Assembly: GCA_021788645.1 (NCBI GenBank)
Contig: JAJYKK010000028.1
Location: 1-36,376, forward strand
DNA length: 36,376 nucleotides
Direction: 5' to 3'
DNA from: Pseudomonadota bacterium
GTDB taxonomy: Bacteria > Pseudomonadota > Gammaproteobacteria > Burkholderiales > JAKAFK01
In this document: in pieces, positions 28,030 to 36,376 of the stretch
Layout of the letters: every line of letters starts with the position of its first letter
Position numbering within the stretch: the stretch's first letter is position 1
Position numbers and translations under genes: made by a program
The notes under the pieces: generated by a model
The model's database searches: none
What the model was told of the DNA's origin: nothing
Seen by the model: only the letters and a program-made list of their open reading frames with translations

Positions 28030-30099
28030 TCACGCGAGCTTGAAGCCCGCGACCGACCCCTTGAGCTCGGCCGCGAGATCGGCCAGCTCGCCGATCGACT
28101 GCGCGGTCTGCTGCGTGCCCTCCGTGGTCTGGGTGGTGATATCCTGGATATCGTGCATGGTCTGCACGATCCGGTCGGCCGATTCGGTCTGGGTCTTGGT
28201 GGCGCGCGAGATGTTCTCGATCAGCGACGCCAGGCTCTGGGAGACGTGCCCGATCTCGGAGAGCGCCTGGCCTGCGGCATCCGACAGGTGGGCGCCCTCC
28301 ACCACCCCCTGGGTGCTGCGCTCCATGGCGCCCACCGCATCCTGGGTGTCGGTCTGAATGGTCTTGACCAGGGCCGCGATGCGCTTCGTCGCATCGCCCG
28401 AGCGTTCCGCGAGCCGCTGCACCTCCTCGGCCACCACCGTGAAGCCGCGGCCGGCCTCGCCGGCGGATGCCGCCTGAATGGCGGCGTTCAATGCCAGGAC
28501 GTTGGTCTGCTCGGTGATGTCCGAGATGAGTTCGACGATCTCGCCGATCTCCTGCGAGCTCTCGCCCAGCCGCTTGATCCGCTTGGCGGTCTCCTGGATC
28601 TGTTCGCGGATCTCGTTCATGCCGCTGATCGCGTTGGCCACGGCGAGGGCGCCTTTCTCCGCGGCCGCGAGCGATTGCTCGGCCACCTTCGCGGATTGCG
28701 CCGCGTTGGCGGACACTTCGGTGATCGACTGGGCCATCTCGCGCACCGACGCGCCGGTCTCGTCGATCTCGCCGGCCTGCTGGCTGGCGGCGTCCAGCAG
28801 CCGCCGCGTGATCTCCTGCGCCTGACCCGAGGCCTGCGTCACGTGCTCGGTGGCGCGGTTGATCCCGGTGACGAGGTTGCGCAGCTCCTCGATCGTGTAG
28901 TTGATCGAGTCGGCGATGGCGCCCGTGATGTCCTCGGTCACGCTCGCCCGCACCGTCAGATCGCCCTCGGCCAGGTCCCCCATCTCGTTCAGCAGCCGCA
29001 AGATGGCCGCCTGGTTGCGCTTGTTCTCCTGCTCGCTGGCGGCCGCCCGGCGCTTGGCGTCCTCGACGTTGGCGAGCCCCAGCAGGATGAGGCTCGCCAG
29101 CGCGCCGAGGCCGAACACGATGGCGGCCACGAGGCCTTGATAGTTGCGCGCCGCCTGATAGGTCTTCGCCAGCTGCTCGGTCGAGACCAGCATCGGGTCG
29201 GAGGCCACGAAGAGCGACTGGCCCGCCTGCTTGGAATTGACCAGCTCCTGCATGTTCTGCAGGATGCCGTTCACGTTGGCGGCAAAGTCCTTGAACACGT
29301 CCTGCAGCTCCAGCAGCTTGTCATGCGTGTCCGGATCGCTCACGGCCGACAGGCGCAGGTCCTGGCTGCCGCCGATGAGCCCGGCGAGCACCTGGCCGAA
29401 GGTGTTGGTGTCCTCGCCCAGGAGGAAGGCGACCTGCGGATCGATCACGTCGGACGACAGCAGCGCGTTGGCGTTCTTGGCCATGCGCTGGGTCAGCATC
29501 ACCTGCTGGCTCGCGATCGACAGGTCGCGGGCGCTCGCGCCCGCTTGGGTCATCAGGGCGATGGCCTGCTCGGACAGCTCCAGGAGCTGGGTATCGTTCG
29601 CGTTGATGGCGGCCACCGCGCGGCGCAGCTCGACCAGCGAGCGGCGGTCATGGACGATGAGGTCGACCTGGGCGCGCATGCTCGCCCATTGGGTCTGCAG
29701 GGCCTGCAGCCGGGCCCGCGCCGGTCCGGCGGTGGCGGGCAGGCCATGCCCGCCCTTGGCGAGGCGGTCGAGGTCGGCTGCAAACTGGTCGCGCGCCTCG
29801 GCCAGCTCGCCGAACGCCGCCGGGTTGCCGAGCACGGCTTGCTGCGCGCCCTTCGCCAGGCGCTGGGAGAGCATCTCCATCTGCGTGGCGGTGGCCACGT
29901 ATCGGGCCTTGTAGCTCGTCTGGAGGTTGTCGTAGACGAGCGCCGCCGCCGCGAGGACCAGGCAGGCGAGGAGCAGCGCCAGGAGCACCGTCTGCCGCCG
30001 CGACCCGCTCACCCGGGCGAGCAGCCCGCCTGCAAAGGCGCCCGGGCGGGCGGAGCCCATGTCCTTGAGTCGCCGCCTGAATCCGGAAAAAATGGCCAT
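28030..30099 (-). CDS. pilJ: Type IV pilus methyl-accepting chemotaxis transducer
   Basis: A 689-residue transducer. The first membrane helix lies at about 37-57. Two tandem PilJ-type periplasmic helical modules follow (about 60-170, with [18 protein letters not shown], and about 190-310, with [17 protein letters not shown]); these 'QR-A-' modules are diagnostic of PilJ. After a second membrane helix (about 335-355) come a HAMP segment ([20 protein letters not shown]) and a signalling domain with tip [20 protein letters not shown] (about 530-550). PilJ senses pilus-related input and controls the kinase ChpA. A strong Shine-Dalgarno (GGAGGGGAGGGG) precedes ATG 30099. It lies 57 bases after pilI and 25 before chpA. 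Confidence 0.96.
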   Translation of the reverse strand: MAIFSGFRRRLKDMGSARPGAFAGGLLARVSGSRRQTVLLALLLACLVLAAAALVYDNLQTSYKARYVATATQMEMLSQRLAKGAQQAVLGNPAAFGELAEARDQFAADLDRLAKGGHGLPATAGPARARLQALQTQWASMRAQVDLIVHDRRSLVELRRAVAAINANDTQLLELSEQAIALMTQAGASARDLSIASQQVMLTQRMAKNANALLSSDVIDPQVAFLLGEDTNTFGQVLAGLIGGSQDLRLSAVSDPDTHDKLLELQDVFKDFAANVNGILQNMQELVNSKQAGQSLFVASDPMLVSTEQLAKTYQAARNYQGLVAAIVFGLGALASLILLGLANVEDAKRRAAASEQENKRNQAAILRLLNEMGDLAEGDLTVRASVTEDITGAIADSINYTIEELRNLVTGINRATEHVTQASGQAQEITRRLLDAASQQAGEIDETGASVREMAQSITEVSANAAQSAKVAEQSLAAAEKGALAVANAISGMNEIREQIQETAKRIKRLGESSQEIGEIVELISDITEQTNVLALNAAIQAASAGEAGRGFTVVAEEVQRLAERSGDATKRIAALVKTIQTDTQDAVGAMERSTQGVVEGAHLSDAAGQALSEIGHVSQSLASLIENISRATKTQTESADRIVQTMHDIQDITTQTTEGTQQTAQSIGELADLAAELKGSVAGFKLA

Positions 30100-30156
30100 C
30101 GTCCCCTCCCCTCCATCGGAGTCTGCTGTTGTTTTGCGTAGGCGCGGGTCCTGCGC

Positions 30157-30669
30157 TTACCGTCCGACGCCCAGGAATCGGGGGTCGCCGAGCAGCGCCG
30201 CGAGCGCCAGCCCCCGCCAGGTCCCGCCTTCGCCATCGCGATACTCGGGCCCCGCCCAGGGCGGGGCCTCGGGGCGGGAGTCGTCCGCGGCCGCTGGCGC
30301 CACGCTCTTGAGTCCGAGCACGCCGCCCACCATCAGGGCCGCGTTCACCTGGTATTTCGGGTGCACGATGAGCACCCGCCGATCCGTCCCCGGGGGCGTC
30401 GGGCCGTCGCCGAAGAATGCCGCGAGATCGCTGACCGCATACAAGTTGCCGCGGATGTTCGCCATGCCGCAAAACCAGGGCTTGGCGAGCGGGACGCGCG
30501 TCATCGGAGGCACCGGCACCGCCTCGGCGATGTCGGACAGTTCGACCACGAAGCGGTGGGCGCCGACCGACAGCCCGAGCCGGGGGGCGTCGCCTTCGCG
30601 CGCCGCCAAATTCTGCAGCCGCGCGGTGACGTGTTCCTGGAAGGCCCGCAGGCTCATGCGCTTGGACAT
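30157..30669 (-). CDS. pilI: CheW-like adaptor of the Chp system
   Basis: A 170-residue CheW-domain protein (about 30-165). Recognisable parts are LRAFQEHVTARLQ at the start, RLGLSVGAHRFVVELSDIAE, PPMTRVPLAKPWFCGMANIR, GNLYAVSDLAAFFG and the C-terminal WRGLALAALLGDPRFLGVGR. It couples PilJ to ChpA in a membrane-associated array. It lies 19 bases downstream of pilH on the same strand, in the standard pilG-H-I-J-chpA order. Confidence 0.93.
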   Translation of the reverse strand: MSKRMSLRAFQEHVTARLQNLAAREGDAPRLGLSVGAHRFVVELSDIAEAVPVPPMTRVPLAKPWFCGMANIRGNLYAVSDLAAFFGDGPTPPGTDRRVLIVHPKYQVNAALMVGGVLGLKSVAPAAADDSRPEAPPWAGPEYRDGEGGTWRGLALAALLGDPRFLGVGR

Positions 30670-30688
30670 GGAGCGTTCGCCCGGGCGC

Positions 30689-31054
30689 TCAGGCCAGCGC
30701 CGAGATCTTCTGCAAGAGCTCTTCGCCCTTGACCGGCTTGACGATGTAATCGCGCGCCCCTTGGCGCATCCCCCAGACCTTGTCGGTCTCCTGCGACTTG
30801 GTGGTGCACATGATCACCGGGATCGCCTTGGTATCCTCGTCGCGCGCCAGCGCGCGGGTCGCCTGGAACCCGTTGAGGCCGGGCATCACCACGTCCATCA
30901 CGATGAGGTCGGGCCGCTCGGCTTTCGCCTTGGCAATCGCGCCGTCGCCATCTTCGGCGGTGATCACCTGATAGCCGTGCTTTCTCAACAGCTCGCCCAG
31001 AAAATGCCGCTCCGTCGCGGAGTCGTCGACAACGAGAATGGTGCTGATCGCCAT
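30689..31054 (-). CDS. pilH: Single-domain response regulator PilH
   Basis: A 121-residue CheY-like receiver. Acidic pocket Asp10/Asp11, phospho-acceptor Asp54 (in VMDVVMPGLNGFQATR), Thr84/Thr85 on strand 4 and Lys106 are all present. MAISTILVVDDSATERHFL is the PilH-type start. It has no output domain. In the Chp system PilH opposes or drains phosphate from PilG and promotes retraction. It lies 11 bases after pilG. Confidence 0.95.
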   Translation of the reverse strand: MAISTILVVDDSATERHFLGELLRKHGYQVITAEDGDGAIAKAKAERPDLIVMDVVMPGLNGFQATRALARDEDTKAIPVIMCTTKSQETDKVWGMRQGARDYIVKPVKGEELLQKISALA

Positions 31055-31065
31055 ATGGATATCCT

Positions 31066-31473
31066 TCAGTGTGCGGCCGGCTGGCCCGCGCCCGCATGCG
31101 CGGCCACGGCGCTGAGCAGGCCTTCCTTGGTGAATGGCTTGGTGAGGTACTGGTCGGAGCCCACCATGCGCCCGCGCGCCCGGTCGAACAGGCCGTCCTT
31201 GCTGGACAGCATGATCACGGGCGTCCCCTTGAAGCGCGGATTGCGCTTGATCAGGGCGCAGGTCTGATAGCCGTCCAGCCGCGGCATCATGACGTCGACG
31301 AAGATCACGTCGGGCTCATGATCGGCGATCTTGGCGAGCGCGTCGAAGCCGTCCTCCGCCAGCACCACCCGGCATCCCGCCTGGACCAGGAAGATCTCGG
31401 CGCTGCGGCGAATGGTATTGCTGTCGTCGATCACCATGACCTTCATTCCGCTCAAGCCGTTCGCGTCAATCAC
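31066..31473 (-). CDS. pilG: Single-domain response regulator PilG
   Basis: A 135-residue CheY-like protein. Asp16/Asp17 form the acidic pocket, Asp60 (VDVMMPRLDGYQTC) is the phosphorylation site, and Lys112 lies in YLTKPFTKEG. The sequence LKVMVIDDSNTIRRSAEIFL-type start (here GMKVMVIDDSNTIRRSAE) is characteristic of PilG. The start is GTG 31473 with GAGGGGGTG just upstream; ATG 31446 would remove nine residues. It is the first gene of the operon and promotes pilus extension via the motor in characterised systems. No clear sigma-70 promoter was found in the 190 bases upstream. Confidence 0.95.
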   Translation of the reverse strand: MIDANGLSGMKVMVIDDSNTIRRSAEIFLVQAGCRVVLAEDGFDALAKIADHEPDVIFVDVMMPRLDGYQTCALIKRNPRFKGTPVIMLSSKDGLFDRARGRMVGSDQYLTKPFTKEGLLSAVAAHAGAGQPAAH

Positions 31474-31664
31474 CCCACCCCCTCGAGTTGCCCCACCGGG
31501 TCGTGCCCACAGCGCAGGACGTTATCGTAATGGATGCCACCTGAGCGCCTGCCCTCGTCATGCCAACGAGATAATTCTGCCACAGCTTGGGACGTAAGGA
31601 CATCTTTCGATAACGGCGGGGCGGACAGGTTCTTTAGCGGGCGCAGGCGGCGCGCCGAAAGCCG

Positions 31665-31693
31665 TTGAAAGCGCGGGCGTTCGTGCGTACACT
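31665..31693 (+). promoter_or_regulatory. Sigma-70 promoter for the PstS-like gene
   Basis: TTGAAA (31665-31670), 17-base spacer, TACACT (31688-31693). Transcription would begin near 31700, just upstream of the Shine-Dalgarno (GGAGGAG) and ATG 31722. This argues against the upstream in-frame TTG at 31665 as translation start. Confidence 0.6.
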
Positions 31694-31721
31694 GGCCGGG
31701 ATGTGGCCAAGCGGAGGAGAC

Positions 31722-32648
31722 ATGACAAAAACCACCCATCGGCGGATCACCGCCTGCCTGGCGGCGCTGGCGGCCCTGACGGGCGCGCCCGGGGCGTGGG
31801 CCGGCCCCACGCTCACGATCGTGGGCTCCAACACCCTGGCGCCCTTTCTCGCGCAGTGGGCCGCGGCCGCCAAGGCGAAGGATCCGGCGCTTTCCGTCGA
31901 CATCGAAAGCCCCGGCACGAGCGTGGCCCCGCAGGCGCTCGCCGACGACGAGGCGAATCTGGGGGCCATGAACCGCTCGATGACGAGCCATGAGCTCGAG
32001 GCGTTCATCCGCCGGCATGGCTACTACCCGACCGCCATCGAAGTGGCGATCGAGGCCGTCGGCGTATACGTCAATCCGGCCAATCCCTTGCGCGAGATCA
32101 CCTTCGGCCAGCTGGGCAGCGCCTTCTCGCGGCATGGCGGCTGCGCCCTGGCGGGACCGGTGACGACCTGGGGCAATTTGGGGCTCAAGGGGCCCTGGGC
32201 GGCCGTGCCCCTCGGGCTCGAGGGGCAGGACATCAAATCCGCCGTACGCGACTTCTTCAAGCACCGGGTGATGTGCGGCGATGCGTTCAAGCCGGGCATG
32301 ACCCAGCTGTCCGAGCCGCAGGAACTCGCGCAGGTGGCCCGCAATCCCTACGCCATCGGCTTCGCCCGCTACCGCGGGCAGACGACGCTCAAGGCGCTGG
32401 CGGTGCGCGCGGATCCGGGCGACCCTTACACGCCCCTGACGCTCGCCAATGTCTACAACCGAAGCTACCGGCTGCAGCATTTTCTCTATCTCTACGTGAA
32501 CAAGCCGGTCGGTGCGCCGGTGAGCGGCGCCATCGCCGCCTTCCTCGCGGCCGGGCTCTCGCCGGCGGGCCAGGCCGCCGTCGCGAAGGCGGGCTACATC
32601 CCCCTGTCGCCCGCCTTGGTCACGCGGGAGCTCGCCAAGCTGCGCTAG
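31722..32648 (+). CDS. PstS-like periplasmic phosphate/anion-binding protein
   Basis: A 308-residue exported protein. The signal peptide is a basic start, hydrophobic [15 protein letters not shown], and a probable cleavage after AWA. The mature part follows the PstS family: [70 protein letters not shown] and [11 protein letters not shown], with the S-N-T and G-T-S type loops that contact phosphate. The C-terminal half has [16 protein letters not shown] and [11 protein letters not shown]. There are no pstCAB genes beside it, so it may serve a distant transporter or have a binding or sensing role. GGAGGAGAC before ATG 31722 fixes the start. Its stop codon overlaps that of the convergent rubredoxin gene. 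Confidence 0.87.
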   Translation: MTKTTHRRITACLAALAALTGAPGAWAGPTLTIVGSNTLAPFLAQWAAAAKAKDPALSVDIESPGTSVAPQALADDEANLGAMNRSMTSHELEAFIRRHGYYPTAIEVAIEAVGVYVNPANPLREITFGQLGSAFSRHGGCALAGPVTTWGNLGLKGPWAAVPLGLEGQDIKSAVRDFFKHRVMCGDAFKPGMTQLSEPQELAQVARNPYAIGFARYRGQTTLKALAVRADPGDPYTPLTLANVYNRSYRLQHFLYLYVNKPVGAPVSGAIAAFLAAGLSPAGQAAVAKAGYIPLSPALVTRELAKLR

Positions 32649-32830
32649 ATTTCGATCAGCTCGAAGTCGTCCTTGCGGGCCCCGCAGTCCGGGCAGGTCC
32701 AATTGATCGGCACGTCGTCCCAGCGCGTGCCCGGGGCGATGCCCTCCTCCGGGCAACCGCGCGCCTCGTCGTAAATATACCCGCAAATCAGGCACATGTA
32801 GGTCTTGAATGGCGTAGAGGGGGGGGTCAT
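32645..32830 (-). CDS. Rubredoxin
   Basis: A 61-residue electron carrier with one Fe(Cys)4 centre: CLICG (Cys13, Cys16) and CPDCG (Cys46, Cys49). Conserved aromatics Y11, W37, W44 and F56, and the family sequence [17 protein letters not shown], are present. Cys26 is not a ligand. In betaproteobacteria this gene commonly sits between the pil-chemotaxis operon and thiD/hemL, as here. Stop codons of this gene and the PstS-like gene overlap (32645-32648). Confidence 0.97.
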   Translation of the reverse strand: MTPPSTPFKTYMCLICGYIYDEARGCPEEGIAPGTRWDDVPINWTCPDCGARKDDFELIEI

Positions 32831-32854
32831 CGTCAGTCTTCCGGCAAAACGTGC

Positions 32855-32884
32855 ATTTTAGCGGCAAGGGGCGGATAATGTCAG
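32855..32884 (-). promoter_or_regulatory. Candidate promoter of the rubredoxin gene
   Basis: On the minus strand CTGACA (32884-32879), an 18-base spacer and TAAAAT (32860-32855) lie 25 bases before ATG 32830. This is a good by-eye sigma-70 match. Confidence 0.45.
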
Positions 32885-32948
32885 CCGTTCGCATCACCGG
32901 AAACCATGTCGTCGCCGCCCGTCCCGTGGCTGGCACCTGCCCGCCCCC

Positions 32949-33782
32949 ATGAAATCGCCCATACCCCCCACGCCGCCGCTCGTCTTGTCCTTCTCCGCCA
33001 CCGATCCCAGCGCCGGCGCCGGGCTGCAGGCGGATGTCCTGACGCTCGCCGCGATGGGCTGCCATCCCCTGTCGGTGGTCACCGCCGTCACCATTCAGGA
33101 CACCCTGGGGGTCGACGACGTGCTGGCGCTGGACGCCGACTGGGTGGCCGATCAGGCGCGCCAGATCCTCGAGGACATGCCGGTGGCCGCCTTCAAGGTG
33201 GGCCTGCTGGGCAGCGTCGAGACGATTTCCGTCCTCGCCGGGATCCTGGCCGACTACCCCGACATTCCCCTCGTGCTCGATCCGGTGCTCGCCTCGGGCC
33301 GGGGCGATGAGCTCGCCACGGAGGACATGATCGACGCCTTGCGCGAGCTCCTGCTCCCGCAGACCTACATCCTGACGCCGAACAGCCTGGAGGCGCGTCG
33401 GCTCGCCGCCGACGATGCGGAGGACACGGAGGAGCGCTCGCTCGACCAGTGCGCCGCGCGCCTGATCGAGCTGGGCGCGCAGTATGTGCTGATCACCGGC
33501 ACCCACGAGAACGCGCCGGAGGTGGTCAATACCCTGTATGGGCCGGACGGCGCCGAGCGGCGCGACCATTGGGCACGCCTGGAAGGCAGCTACCACGGCT
33601 CCGGCTGCACGCTCGCCTCGGCGGTGAGCGCGGGGCTCGCCCATGGCCTGGACATCGCCCAGGCGGTGCGCGAAGCGCAGGAATTCACCTGGGCGGCATT
33701 GAAGGCCGCCTACCGGCCCGGCATGGGACAATTCATTCCCGATCGGCTGTTCTGGGCGCGCCGAGATGCCGCGGCGGATTGA
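32949..33782 (+). CDS. thiD: Hydroxymethylpyrimidine/phosphomethylpyrimidine kinase
   Basis: A 277-residue ribokinase-fold enzyme that phosphorylates HMP and HMP-P to HMP-PP. LSFSATDPSAGAGLQADVLT is the substrate-binding N-terminal motif (the usual G-x-D-x-S-G-G-A-G-x-Q form, here SATDPSAGAG). AFKVGLLGSVETI, PLVLDPVLASGRGD, TPNSLEA and the anion-hole GSYHGSGCTLASAVSAGLA with catalytic region near residue 218 follow. It overlaps thiE by 17 bases, so the products are probably made together. No riboswitch was seen in the 118 bases between it and the divergent rubredoxin gene. Confidence 0.95.
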   Translation: MKSPIPPTPPLVLSFSATDPSAGAGLQADVLTLAAMGCHPLSVVTAVTIQDTLGVDDVLALDADWVADQARQILEDMPVAAFKVGLLGSVETISVLAGILADYPDIPLVLDPVLASGRGDELATEDMIDALRELLLPQTYILTPNSLEARRLAADDAEDTEERSLDQCAARLIELGAQYVLITGTHENAPEVVNTLYGPDGAERRDHWARLEGSYHGSGCTLASAVSAGLAHGLDIAQAVREAQEFTWAALKAAYRPGMGQFIPDRLFWARRDAAAD

Positions 33783-34419
33783 AGGGCTGTACGGCCTGAC
33801 CCCCGACGGCCTGCCGCTCGAGGCGCTCGCACGCCTCGTCGCGCAGGCGCTTGCCGGGGGGCTGCGGTGCCTGCAATACCGCGACAAGACGGCCGCAGGA
33901 CCCGAGGCGCACGCCCGGGCGGCGGCCCTCGCGCCCCTGTGCCGGCGCTACGGCGCCACCTTCATCGTCAACGACGACGTCTCGCTCGCCCAGGCGGTCG
34001 ACGCGGACGGGGTCCACCTGGGCGAGCACGACTGCGCGCTGGCCCAGGCCAGACGTGCCCTCGGGCCCGGCAAGCTGATCGGCATCTCCTGCTACGACAG
34101 CCTCGAGCGGGCGCTGGAGGCCCAAGCCGGCGGCGCCGATTATGTCGCCTTCGGCGCCGCATTTCCTTCCCCCACCAAGCCCGGGGCGCGACGCGTGGAC
34201 CTGGCGGTGATCGCCCAGGCGCGCGCGCGGTTGCGCCTGCCTATCGTGGCGATCGGCGGCATCCGCCCGGACAATGCGCCCGCGCTCCTCGCGGCGGGCG
34301 TGGACGCGATCGCCGTCGCCAGCAGCCTGTTCGCGGCGCCGGATGTCGGCGCGCAGGTGGCGGCCTTTAATCGGCTATGGCGGCAGCCATCGGCCAAGTC
34401 TTGCCTTGTTGGAGGATGA
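33766..34419 (+). CDS. thiE: Thiamine-phosphate synthase
   Basis: A 217-residue TIM-barrel enzyme joining HMP-PP and thiazole phosphate to thiamine phosphate. Conserved segments are LQYRDKTAAG (pyrophosphate and pyrimidine contacts), FIVNDDVSLAQAVDADGVHL, GEHDCALAQAR, IGISCYDS, ADYVAFGAAFPSPTKPGA and PIVAIGGIRPDNAPALLAAG. The expected K-x-K-x-x-x-x loop region is replaced by a short SPTKPGA loop of normal type. Translation begins inside the end of thiD and stops three bases before hemL, so thiD-thiE-hemL is very likely one transcript. Confidence 0.95.
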   Translation: MPRRIEGLYGLTPDGLPLEALARLVAQALAGGLRCLQYRDKTAAGPEAHARAAALAPLCRRYGATFIVNDDVSLAQAVDADGVHLGEHDCALAQARRALGPGKLIGISCYDSLERALEAQAGGADYVAFGAAFPSPTKPGARRVDLAVIAQARARLRLPIVAIGGIRPDNAPALLAAGVDAIAVASSLFAAPDVGAQVAAFNRLWRQPSAKSCLVGG

Positions 34420-34422
34420 AGC

Positions 34423-35706
34423 GTGCCCCGCAACGACGAACTTTTCGAACGATCCAAGCAGCACATCCCCGGCGGCGTCAATTCGCCCGTGCGCGCCTTC
34501 CGCTCGGTCGGCGGCATCCCGCGCTTCGTCGAGCGCGGCGACGGCCCGCGCTTCTGGGATGCCGACGGCCGGTCCTATATCGACTACGTCGGATCCTGGG
34601 GGCCGCTCATCGTCGGCCACGCCCACCCGCAGGTGGTCGAGGCGGTCAAGGCGGCCGCCGCACGGGGCTTGAGCTTCGGCGCGCCGACCGCGGCCGAGGC
34701 GGACCTCGCGGATCTCCTGTGCCGGCTCGTGCCGAGCATGGATCAGGTGCGCCTGGTGAGTTCCGGGACGGAAGCCACGATGAGCGCGATCCGGCTCGCC
34801 CGGGGGTTCACCGGGCGCTCGCGCATCGTCAAGTTCGAAGGCTGCTACCACGGCCACGCCGATGCCTTGCTGGTGAAGGCGGGCTCCGGGCTGCTGACCT
34901 TCGGCACCCCGAGCTCGGCCGGCGTGCCGGCCCCGGTCGCCGGCGAAACCCTGGTGCTGCCGTACAACGGCACGGCGGCGCTCAGGGAGGCCTTCGCCCG
35001 CGAAGGCGCGGCCATCGCGGCCGTGATCGTCGAGCCGGTCGCCGGCAACATGAACCTGGTCGCCCCGGATCCCGCGTTTCTGGCGGCGCTGCGGGAGGAA
35101 TGCACGCGCCACGGCAGCGTGCTGATCTTCGACGAGGTCATGACCGGCTTCCGCGTGGGCTTGAGCTGCGCGCAGGGCCTGTACGGCATCACGCCGGATC
35201 TCACGACGCTGGGCAAGGTGATCGGCGGCGGCATGCCGGTGGGCGCCTTCGGCGGGCGCGCCGACATCATGCGGCTGCTGGCGCCCGAGGGTCCGGTCTA
35301 TCAGGCGGGCACCCTGTCGGGCAATCCCGTCGCCGTCGCCGCCGGTCTCGCCACGCTGGCGCTGGTGCAGGCGGAAGGCTTCTACGGCGCGCTCGCGCGC
35401 GCCACGCGCCGGCTGTGCGACGGCTTGCAGGCCTGTGCGCGGGAGGCGGGGGTGCCCTTCAGCGCGCAGGCGGTCGGGGGGATGTTCGGCCTGTATTTCC
35501 GCGAGAGCCCGCCCGCTTCCTATCAGGAGGCGATGGAGTCGGATCAGGGGGCCTTCAACCGCTTCTTCCACGCGATGCTCGACCAGGGCATCTACTTCGC
35601 CCCGTCGGCGTACGAGGCGGGGTTCGTCTCGAGCGCCCACGGGGAGGCCGAGCTCGACCAGACCCTGGAGGCGGCGCGGCGCCATTTCCGGGCGGGCCCG
35701 CGCTGA
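34423..35706 (+). CDS. hemL: Glutamate-1-semialdehyde 2,1-aminomutase
   Basis: A 427-residue PLP enzyme of tetrapyrrole synthesis converting glutamate-1-semialdehyde to 5-aminolevulinate. [20 protein letters not shown] is the signature start. [55 protein letters not shown] and the Schiff-base lysine at about residue 265 in [17 protein letters not shown] are all present. The GTG at 34423 is chosen because GGAGG lies seven bases upstream. It is linked to thiD and thiE in the same direction. Confidence 0.97.
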   Translation: MPRNDELFERSKQHIPGGVNSPVRAFRSVGGIPRFVERGDGPRFWDADGRSYIDYVGSWGPLIVGHAHPQVVEAVKAAAARGLSFGAPTAAEADLADLLCRLVPSMDQVRLVSSGTEATMSAIRLARGFTGRSRIVKFEGCYHGHADALLVKAGSGLLTFGTPSSAGVPAPVAGETLVLPYNGTAALREAFAREGAAIAAVIVEPVAGNMNLVAPDPAFLAALREECTRHGSVLIFDEVMTGFRVGLSCAQGLYGITPDLTTLGKVIGGGMPVGAFGGRADIMRLLAPEGPVYQAGTLSGNPVAVAAGLATLALVQAEGFYGALARATRRLCDGLQACAREAGVPFSAQAVGGMFGLYFRESPPASYQEAMESDQGAFNRFFHAMLDQGIYFAPSAYEAGFVSSAHGEAELDQTLEAARRHFRAGPR

Positions 35707-35709
35707 GCG

Positions 35710-35737
35710 GACCGGGGGGCCGGGCGGCCCCCCGGTC
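35710..35737. terminator. Strong bidirectional hairpin between hemL and ccsB
   Basis: A perfect 12-bp stem: GACCGGGGGGCC (35710-35721), loop GGGC, GGCCCCCCGGTC (35726-35737). It lies in the 54-base gap between the convergent stop codons. No T-tract follows on either strand, so it is not a textbook intrinsic terminator, but stem strength and position support a terminator or RNA-end role. Confidence 0.55.
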
Positions 35738-35760
35738 ACGCCCGGGCGCGGGACAACCCG

Positions 35761-36376
35761 TTAGAGGTGCCCGTAGGAATGCAGCCCCGAGAGCCACATG
35801 TTGACGCCCAGGAAGCAGAAGGTGGTGACGACGAGGCCGACCAGCGCCCACCAGGCGAGCAACGGGCCGCGCAGGCCCTTGACCAGTCGGATATGGAGCC
35901 AGGCCGCATAGTTGAGCCACACGATCAGCGCCCAGGTTTCCTTGGGGTCCCACGACCAGTAGCCGCCCCAGGCCTCGGCCGCCCACAGCGAGCCCAGGAT
36001 GGTCGCCAGCGTGAAGAAGGCGAAGCCCACCGCGATGGACTTGTACATCAGGTCGTCGAGCACCTCGGGGCGCGGCAGCCGATCCGCGAGGATGCCCTTG
36101 GATTGGAGGAGGTAGGCGACCGCCACCATGGCCGACAGGGAGAACGAGCCGTAGCCGATGAAGTTGGCCGGCACGTGCAGCTTCATCCAATAGGATTGCA
36201 GGGCCGGCACCAGCGGCTCGATCCCGTAGGCCTGGCGGTCCAGCGCGTACCAGAGGATGAAGCCCACCGCCGCGGTGATCACCAGGAGCACGAACGCCCC
36301 CAGCGCGCGGGTCTCGTAGCGGTCCTCGTAATAGAGGTACAAGGCGGAGGTGATGATGCAGAAGAGGACGAAGACC
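35761..36376 (-). CDS. ccsB: Cytochrome c biogenesis protein CcsB (ResC family), C-terminal part
   Basis: The 205-codon C-terminal part of a polytopic membrane protein; the frame is open to the window edge, so the N-terminus lies to the right. The WWD haem-binding motif WGGYWSWDPKETWALIVWLN is present. Conserved histidines appear in KLHVPANFIGYGSFSLS, the WLHIRL segment and the terminal LSGLHSYGHL. At least six hydrophobic segments are visible. CcsB with CcsA/ResB forms the system II machinery that exports haem and attaches it to apocytochromes c at the periplasmic face. In betaproteobacteria the partner gene is normally adjacent, upstream and outside this window. Confidence 0.93.
   Translation of the reverse strand, partial: VFVLFCIITSALYLYYEDRYETRALGAFVLLVITAAVGFILWYALDRQAYGIEPLVPALQSYWMKLHVPANFIGYGSFSLSAMVAVAYLLQSKGILADRLPRPEVLDDLMYKSIAVGFAFFTLATILGSLWAAEAWGGYWSWDPKETWALIVWLNYAAWLHIRLVKGLRGPLLAWWALVGLVVTTFCFLGVNMWLSGLHSYGHL

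Noticed and set aside
25062..28043. A 993-codon open frame antisense to chpA, and other long antisense frames across it
   Set aside because: They arise from the strong GC bias of codon third positions in chpA. The translations are Arg/Gly/His-rich and have no domain, whereas the minus strand has clear kinase motifs.
32831..32948. A second TPP riboswitch upstream of thiD
   Set aside because: The 118-base spacer lacks the CTGAGA/ACCTGA and GTAGGGAAG core elements.

Overview
The window is GC-rich chromosomal DNA from a Gram-negative bacterium, most likely a betaproteobacterium. The evidence is gene content. There is a complete pilG-pilH-pilI-pilJ-chpA twitching-chemotaxis operon. Next to it lie rubredoxin, thiD, thiE and hemL. 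A CcsB-type (system II) cytochrome c maturation gene runs off the right edge. LPS inner-core genes (waaA, waaC and a Kdo hydroxylase), a TolC/Pcm pair and a TPP-riboswitch-controlled thiC complete the set. No genus is claimed.

Bases 1-12,050 form an accessory, surface-polysaccharide region full of mobile-element debris. It starts with the 5' end of an IS3-family element, cut by the window edge. Two AT-richer membrane genes follow: an O-antigen polymerase/ligase-like protein and a Wzz-like chain-length regulator. A scar comes next where the C-terminal ends of two unrelated transposases (IS1182/IS5-like and IS630-like) abut. After it are a DJ-1/PfpI gene and a decaying SNF2-helicase plus SWIM-zinc-finger pair; the pair carries an in-frame amber codon, and its second gene is joined out of frame to the first. 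An internally deleted Tn3-family transposase follows, still with a recognisable terminal repeat. The region ends with a UDP-glucuronate 4-epimerase-like gene, about 1.2 kb of non-coding DNA bounded by an inverted duplication, and a WaaE/KdtX-like glycosyltransferase.

Bases 12,300-20,340 carry a methyl-accepting chemotaxis protein, a DsrC/TusE-family protein with an unusual C-terminus, the waaC-waaA pair divergent from a Kdo 3-hydroxylase gene, and pcm-tolC. These genes build the LPS inner core and provide an outer-membrane export channel.

Bases 20,550-36,376 look like an ordinary, well-kept core region. thiC has a promoter, a TPP riboswitch and a hairpin that can hide its ribosome binding site. 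The five-gene Chp operon converges on thiC from the right. Upstream of pilG is a divergent PstS-like periplasmic binding protein, whose stop codon overlaps that of a convergent rubredoxin gene. Then come the tightly packed thiD-thiE-hemL genes and, convergent to hemL across a strong hairpin, ccsB. Thiamine synthesis is therefore split into riboswitch-controlled thiC (HMP-P synthesis) and thiD-thiE (HMP phosphorylation and coupling) about 12 kb apart.

I see no convincing new multi-gene system. The observations most worth following are the SNF2/SWIM lesion pair, the DsrC variant lacking its terminal cysteine, the inverted duplication between the epimerase and the glycosyltransferase, and the thiC leader architecture.
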